In this document: positions 60,475 through 64,000 of the stretch, in pieces
Layout: each line of letters begins with the position of its first letter
Numbering within the stretch: position 1 is the stretch's first letter
NCBI RefSeq assembly: GCF_947305955.1
Contig: NZ_CAMZFB010000011.1
Span: forward strand, 1 to 64,000
Length of the DNA: 64,000 nt
Reading direction: 5' to 3'
DNA from: an uncultured Brevundimonas sp.
Lineage (GTDB): Bacteria; Pseudomonadota; Alphaproteobacteria; Caulobacterales; Caulobacteraceae
Program-made: the position numbers and the translations under genes
The notes under the pieces: model-generated
The model's database searches: none
The model's input: only the letters and a program-made list of their open reading frames with translations
What the model was told of the DNA's origin: nothing

Positions 60475-61215
60475 ATGTCCAAAGACTATGAAGCCCAGCT
60501 CGAAGCCCTTCAGGTTCAGATCGTCGAGATTCAGGCGGCCGGAATCGAACAGGGCCGCAAGACTCTGATCATCTTCGAAGGGCGCGACGCGGCAGGCAAG
60601 GACGGCGCGATCAAGCGCCTGACCGAAAACATGGCCCCGCGTCTGACCCGCGTGGTCGCCCTGCCCAAACCGACCGAGCGCGAATCCAGCCAGTGGTATT
60701 TCCAGCGCTATGTCGCCCACCTTCCGGCGGCAGGCGAGACGGTCATCTTCAACCGCTCATGGTACAACCGCGCGGGCGTCGAGCCGGTAATGGGCTTTTG
60801 CACCCCTCAGGAGCACGCGGACTTCCTGCGCGATGTCGAGGACTTCGAGCGCCTGCTGGTCCATTCGGGCATCACCATCATCAAGCTGTGGCTCGACATC
60901 AGCCGCGAGGAACAGGCCCAGCGCCTGTCAGAGCGTGAAACCGACCCGATCAAACGCTTCAAGGTCTCGCCGATGGACAAGGAAGCACAGGCCCGCTGGG
61001 ACCTCTATTCCAAGGCGCGCGATGAAATGCTGGCCAAGACCAGCTTCGACTTCGCCCCGTGGACGGTGATCAAGACGGACAAGAAGAAGACGGCGCGTCT
61101 GAACATCATCCGCCACATCCTGCATGCCGTGACACAGTCACCGATCAAGGTGGACATGCCGGACAAGGATGTCGTGCTGTCGGCAAAGGCCGCCAAGGGC
61201 AAGCTGAACCCCTAG
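60475..61215 (+). CDS. ppk2: Polyphosphate kinase 2
   Basis: A 246-residue single-domain PPK2 that transfers phosphate between polyphosphate and nucleotides, mainly making GTP or ATP. Walker A EGRDAAGKDG (35-44) and Walker B VIFNRSWYNRAGVEP are clear, as is the lid (RLSERETDPIKRFKVSPMD). Length and N-terminus fit the class I group. A single gene with no ppk1 in the window. Confidence 0.94.
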   Translation: MSKDYEAQLEALQVQIVEIQAAGIEQGRKTLIIFEGRDAAGKDGAIKRLTENMAPRLTRVVALPKPTERESSQWYFQRYVAHLPAAGETVIFNRSWYNRAGVEPVMGFCTPQEHADFLRDVEDFERLLVHSGITIIKLWLDISREEQAQRLSERETDPIKRFKVSPMDKEAQARWDLYSKARDEMLAKTSFDFAPWTVIKTDKKKTARLNIIRHILHAVTQSPIKVDMPDKDVVLSAKAAKGKLNP

Positions 61216-61230
61216 GCGACCTTCACATAA

Positions 61231-61572
61231 TCAGTCTTCTTCGAGACCCTCGACCTCGGGGATAGCGGGGGCGGTGGTGCTGGTCGGCTGTCCGACCAGT
61301 CCGCCCAGCATGCTGCTGACCTCGTCGGTCGGGCCACGCCCTTTGGCGGCGCTGGCTTCCAGCTGTTCGGCGCGTGCCATCAATTCGGCCAGACGGTTCC
61401 GGCGCGGGTCCTCTTCCGGCAAGCTCCGCATCTCTGCACGTCGCTGCTGAAGCTCGGCCAGCAGTTCGGCAAACTGCTGGTCGGTAACGCCCTCACCCTG
61501 CTCCAGACGGTGGAAGGCTTCTTCCAGCGCTTCTTCCCAAGACGTGTCATGCGTGGCGTGCGGATCGGTCAT
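61231..61572 (-). CDS. Hypothetical Glu/Gln-rich coiled-coil protein
   Basis: A 113-residue, highly charged helical protein (EEALEEAFHRLEQGEGVTD, RRAEMRSLPEEDPRRNRLAELMARAEQLEASAAKG) with no hydrophobic segment or family I recognise. Heptad-like spacing suggests a short coiled coil. The ATG at 61572 follows GGGAG; an earlier ATG adds 12 residues. It is convergent with ppk2. Confidence 0.65.
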   Translation of the reverse strand: MTDPHATHDTSWEEALEEAFHRLEQGEGVTDQQFAELLAELQQRRAEMRSLPEEDPRRNRLAELMARAEQLEASAAKGRGPTDEVSSMLGGLVGQPTSTTAPAIPEVEGLEED

Positions 61573-61738
61573 ACGACTTTGCTCCCGTGAACGTGACATG
61601 CAAACCATGTCCAGCCTGGGAGATTCAATCCGGTGATATCCGGACTGGTTCCGGAAAATCGCCGTTCCACGACTTCAACCCGAAGTTAACTCTCACAGCC
61701 CAGCTTGGTCCCATGGCCGTGAAAGATGGAGAGGCGTT

Positions 61739-62134
61739 ATGTCGACCGTCCTGACCCAAAGCTACCGTCGCCAGCGCGACCACTTCCAGCCGGAAGACAT
61801 GGACCCGCAGGAACAGCGTCGTATCCGCGGGGCGCTGGAACAAATCGACTATACGGCATGGCTGGCCAACCGTGAGTTGATCGGCCAGACGCTGGGCCAG
61901 ACCAGCGCCTCCCAGTTCGAAAAGCTGGCGGTCCTTACCTCAACCGCCCGCGCACGCTGGGTCGCCGAGGCTTTGCGCCTCGCCCATTCAGGCTCTCCGG
62001 CCACGCCGGACCAGATCGCCCGTCTGGCTTCTGCCCGCACCGCCTATGAGGAACTGGCCGAAGCCTATGAGGGGCTCAGACGCATGGTCGAGCGGGGCTA
62101 TCTCCCGCTCGTCCAGCAACCGGCCAAGGACTGA
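61739..62134 (+). CDS. Hypothetical helical protein
   Basis: A 131-residue, all-helical soluble protein, Gln/Glu/Arg/Ala-rich, without recognised motifs. The start has GGAGAGG upstream. It is convergent with and abuts the next gene (stops adjacent at 62134/62135). No function can be assigned. Confidence 0.65.
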   Translation: MSTVLTQSYRRQRDHFQPEDMDPQEQRRIRGALEQIDYTAWLANRELIGQTLGQTSASQFEKLAVLTSTARARWVAEALRLAHSGSPATPDQIARLASARTAYEELAEAYEGLRRMVERGYLPLVQQPAKD

Positions 62135-63181
62135 TCAGTCCTCGTCGATCGGCGTCGGGGCCGTGCGGATCGGCACATCCGGATCAACCGGCACGGGGGC
62201 TTGCGGCGTGACCCGAGCCGCCGGAGCCGGTGCCGTCACCTGCGGTTCGGGCTCCACCACAACCACCGGAGCAGTCGCCGGTTGGCGGGCGGGTGCGGTC
62301 GCAGCCGGACGGGTCTCGGTGCGTGCGGCAGGCGTCGGCGTTTGTGCCGTGCGCGTCGCCGGAGCCGTTGACGTGGCCTTGGGCGCAGCCGGACGTTGTG
62401 CCGTCACCGCAGGCGGCGCGACCTCCACAGGCGCAGGCGTTGCCTGCTCCGCAACCGGCGCATCGACAGGCACCGCAGCTTCGTCGGCGGTCTCAACCGG
62501 AGCGGTTACCACCTCGGCAGGGGCAGCGACATCACCCGACGGCGCGGCATCGCGCGAGGACCACCACACAAAGGCACCGATACCAATCGCGACCACAGCC
62601 ACACCGGCCAGCAGCAGCCCCTTGTTCCCGCGGCTGGGTGCCTTGGCGACATAGGCTTCTGCAGCGGGGGGTTCCGTAGTGGGCGAAAGGGTCGGTCCCA
62701 CAACCGGAGCGGGCTTTGCCGCCGGCTCGGCCACGGCGGGTTGAGCGATGGACGGCGCAACCACAGGGTTTTCAACCGACGGAGCCGGTTTGACAGGCTC
62801 TGCCGGTTTCAGGGACGGCGTCGCCGCAGAAGGCACCAGCGATCCCCCGAAAATCGAGCCTTGCGGGGCCGTGGTCGGGGCAGGCTTGCGCGGAGCTTGG
62901 GGCACATTGGAGAAATTGCCCAGTCCGCTCGCCGCCGGGCGCGCCGGAGCGGGTGCAGGGCGAGGCTGGGGGTGCGGCGGCATCGCCATCAGGCGCGCCA
63001 TGCCTTCGTCACGCGGCAGTGGTCCGGCCATAAACGTGGTTTGCGGCGGACGGCCCCAAACAATCTGACCGCGCCGGAACGGCACAGGACCCTGCGCCGC
63101 AGCGGGCGCTGCAGAGTTGTTCGTCTTCTCCGCCGGTTCCGATTGCGGGTTTTGAGGTTCGTTTGACGCTGTGGACGACAT
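62135..63181 (-). CDS. Single-pass membrane protein with Pro/Ala-rich tails
   Basis: A 348-residue protein. A cytoplasmic N-terminal region of about 185 residues has two conserved-looking pieces (RRGQIVWGRPPQTTFMAGPLPRDEG near 38-62). It is followed by one transmembrane helix (GLLLAGVAVVAIGIGAFVWW, about 188-208) and a periplasmic tail of 130 residues almost wholly Pro, Ala, Val, Thr and Glu, like the linkers of TonB or FtsN. No SPOR, TonB or PASTA domain is visible. GGAG before the ATG at 63181 supports the start. Function unknown. Confidence 0.7.
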   Translation of the reverse strand: MSSTASNEPQNPQSEPAEKTNNSAAPAAAQGPVPFRRGQIVWGRPPQTTFMAGPLPRDEGMARLMAMPPHPQPRPAPAPARPAASGLGNFSNVPQAPRKPAPTTAPQGSIFGGSLVPSAATPSLKPAEPVKPAPSVENPVVAPSIAQPAVAEPAAKPAPVVGPTLSPTTEPPAAEAYVAKAPSRGNKGLLLAGVAVVAIGIGAFVWWSSRDAAPSGDVAAPAEVVTAPVETADEAAVPVDAPVAEQATPAPVEVAPPAVTAQRPAAPKATSTAPATRTAQTPTPAARTETRPAATAPARQPATAPVVVVEPEPQVTAPAPAARVTPQAPVPVDPDVPIRTAPTPIDED

Positions 63182-63554
63182 ACTCACTCCGATAATCCGG
63201 TCTGTCGGCCAGACCTCACCAACAGATCGGGACCAATCTATGTCCCGCCAAGAAAACTCACAATCTGCAGTTCATCGAACCTGTGGCCGTATCATGAGAC
63301 GCACGCGACCTACTGCATCCGGTTGAGCAAGCACCAAGACGCCCGGATTCGGTCTCTTACGGAACGCGATTGCCTCACTTGGCCAAGACTTTACCTAAGG
63401 TCGGCCAATATCTTGACCTAGCGTCACAGAAATCGACTCATCTCGCTTGGGTTTTACGCAACATTGTACCGCTTGGCCCCTCGGGACGGTTGACCCGGGC
63501 CGCCATGCCGTTCATCACAAAAGAAAATATTCGATGGGGAAAGGTGGCGCACTC
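63182..63554. other. Intergenic region, no gene seen
   Basis: About 370 bases between the divergent single-pass membrane protein gene and the acyl-CoA synthetase gene. They presumably hold both promoters. No RNA gene, repeat or terminator was found. Confidence 0.6.
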
Positions 63555-64000
63555 ATGGGTATGGTGTCGAACATCAAGAGCGAAATCCGCTTCCTGGGAG
63601 GTCTCATCCGCCTTCTAAAGCGCATCAAACCTATCGCTCTGGATAGTGATGTTCTGATCTGCGACGACATCGAAGAAGCCGTCGACAAATACCCGGATAA
63701 TATCTGCGTCGAAGACGAGACCCGTCGCCTGACCTATCGCGAGTTCGAAGCTCTCGCGAACCGTTATGCCAACTGGGCTGCCGGCCGCAATCTAAAGCGC
63801 GGCGACACCATCGCGCTGGTGATGCACAACCGCGTCGAATACGTCGCCGCATGGTTCGGCTTCTCCAAGGTCGGCATCGCGACGGCCCTGATCAACAACA
63901 ATCTGACCGGCGCGGCTCTGGGCCACTGCCTGAACATCTCGGGTGCCTTCAACGTCGTCTCGGACGAGGATTGCTGGCAGGCGATCGAGGAAACCCGCGG
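63555..64000 (+). CDS. Acyl-CoA synthetase (FadD/FATP-like), 5' part
   Basis: The first 148 codons of an open frame that leaves the window, so it was identified by reading the end directly. The N-terminus reads VEDETRRLTYREFEALANRYANWAA, then RGDTIALVMHNRVEYVAAWFGFSKVG and LINNNLTGAALGHCLNISGAFNVV, the standard start of AMP-forming acyl-CoA synthetases, in the style of the very-long-chain/FATP group. It activates fatty acids with ATP and CoA. The ATG at 63555 has GGGAAAGG upstream. The AMP-binding motif and adenylate residues lie beyond the window. Confidence 0.88.
   Translation, partial: MGMVSNIKSEIRFLGGLIRLLKRIKPIALDSDVLICDDIEEAVDKYPDNICVEDETRRLTYREFEALANRYANWAAGRNLKRGDTIALVMHNRVEYVAAWFGFSKVGIATALINNNLTGAALGHCLNISGAFNVVSDEDCWQAIEETR

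Overview
The window looks like a chromosomal segment of an alphaproteobacterium of the Caulobacterales, most like Brevundimonas (inferred, not proven). The pointers are the high G+C with strongly biased codons, several large TonB-dependent receptors, a long-form leuA with a leader-peptide attenuator, Ku/LigD end joining, a DUF3617 protein and an rpmB gene of alphaproteobacterial size. No rRNA, tRNA, CRISPR array or intact insertion sequence was seen.

Bases 1-2800 are clearly A+T-richer than the rest and gene-poor. They hold a two-gene unit on the minus strand: a HELAH metallopeptidase-like protein behind a double-glycine (bacteriocin-type) leader, and a small lipoprotein. About 1.1 kb of non-coding DNA follows, with short repeats centred on CTTAAG. 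Bases 2845-7324 form a stress-type module: the TIGR02587/TIGR02588 membrane pair, manganese catalase, a DUF892 ferritin-like protein, two small disordered hydrophilic proteins, and a DNA topoisomerase IB that loses its C-terminus. Two perfect palindromes then precede a 2353-residue autotransporter adhesin built of about 17 beta-strand repeats.

Bases 14827-27539 are an aromatic catabolic island. A minus-strand operon encodes acetaldehyde dehydrogenase, 4-hydroxy-2-oxovalerate aldolase, 2-hydroxymuconic semialdehyde dehydrogenase, 2-oxopent-4-enoate hydratase, 4-oxalocrotonate decarboxylase, a tautomerase, a CmtC/DhbA-like extradiol dioxygenase and a CmtD/DhbB-like class II aldolase-fold decarboxylase. 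An AAHS-type aromatic-acid transporter and an outer-membrane porin follow. A divergent FCD-type GntR regulator lies next to a palindromic operator candidate. The set is complete for taking 2,3-dihydroxybenzoate (or a similar carboxycatechol) to pyruvate and acetyl-CoA. A TonB receptor without a visible signal peptide and a thiolase lie beyond it.

Bases 28999-36612 hold Ku, a small unknown protein, LigD, a two-component system, and a DUF4105 membrane protein with a truncated tandem copy ending in a hexanucleotide repeat. Bases 36714-49006 hold leuA with its leader, a DUF2314-ankyrin protein, an Hsp70-like YegD, a periplasmic amidohydrolase with a TonB receptor, tesB, a zinc alcohol dehydrogenase, a DUF3617 protein and rpmB. 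Bases 49122-64000 hold an M1 aminopeptidase, a third TonB receptor, two serine beta-lactamase-fold hydrolases, an HNH endonuclease, a TRIC-like channel, an AlkA-type glycosylase, a JmjC/cupin oxygenase next to gluQ, a cold-shock protein, PPK2, three unknown proteins and the start of an acyl-CoA synthetase cut by the window end.
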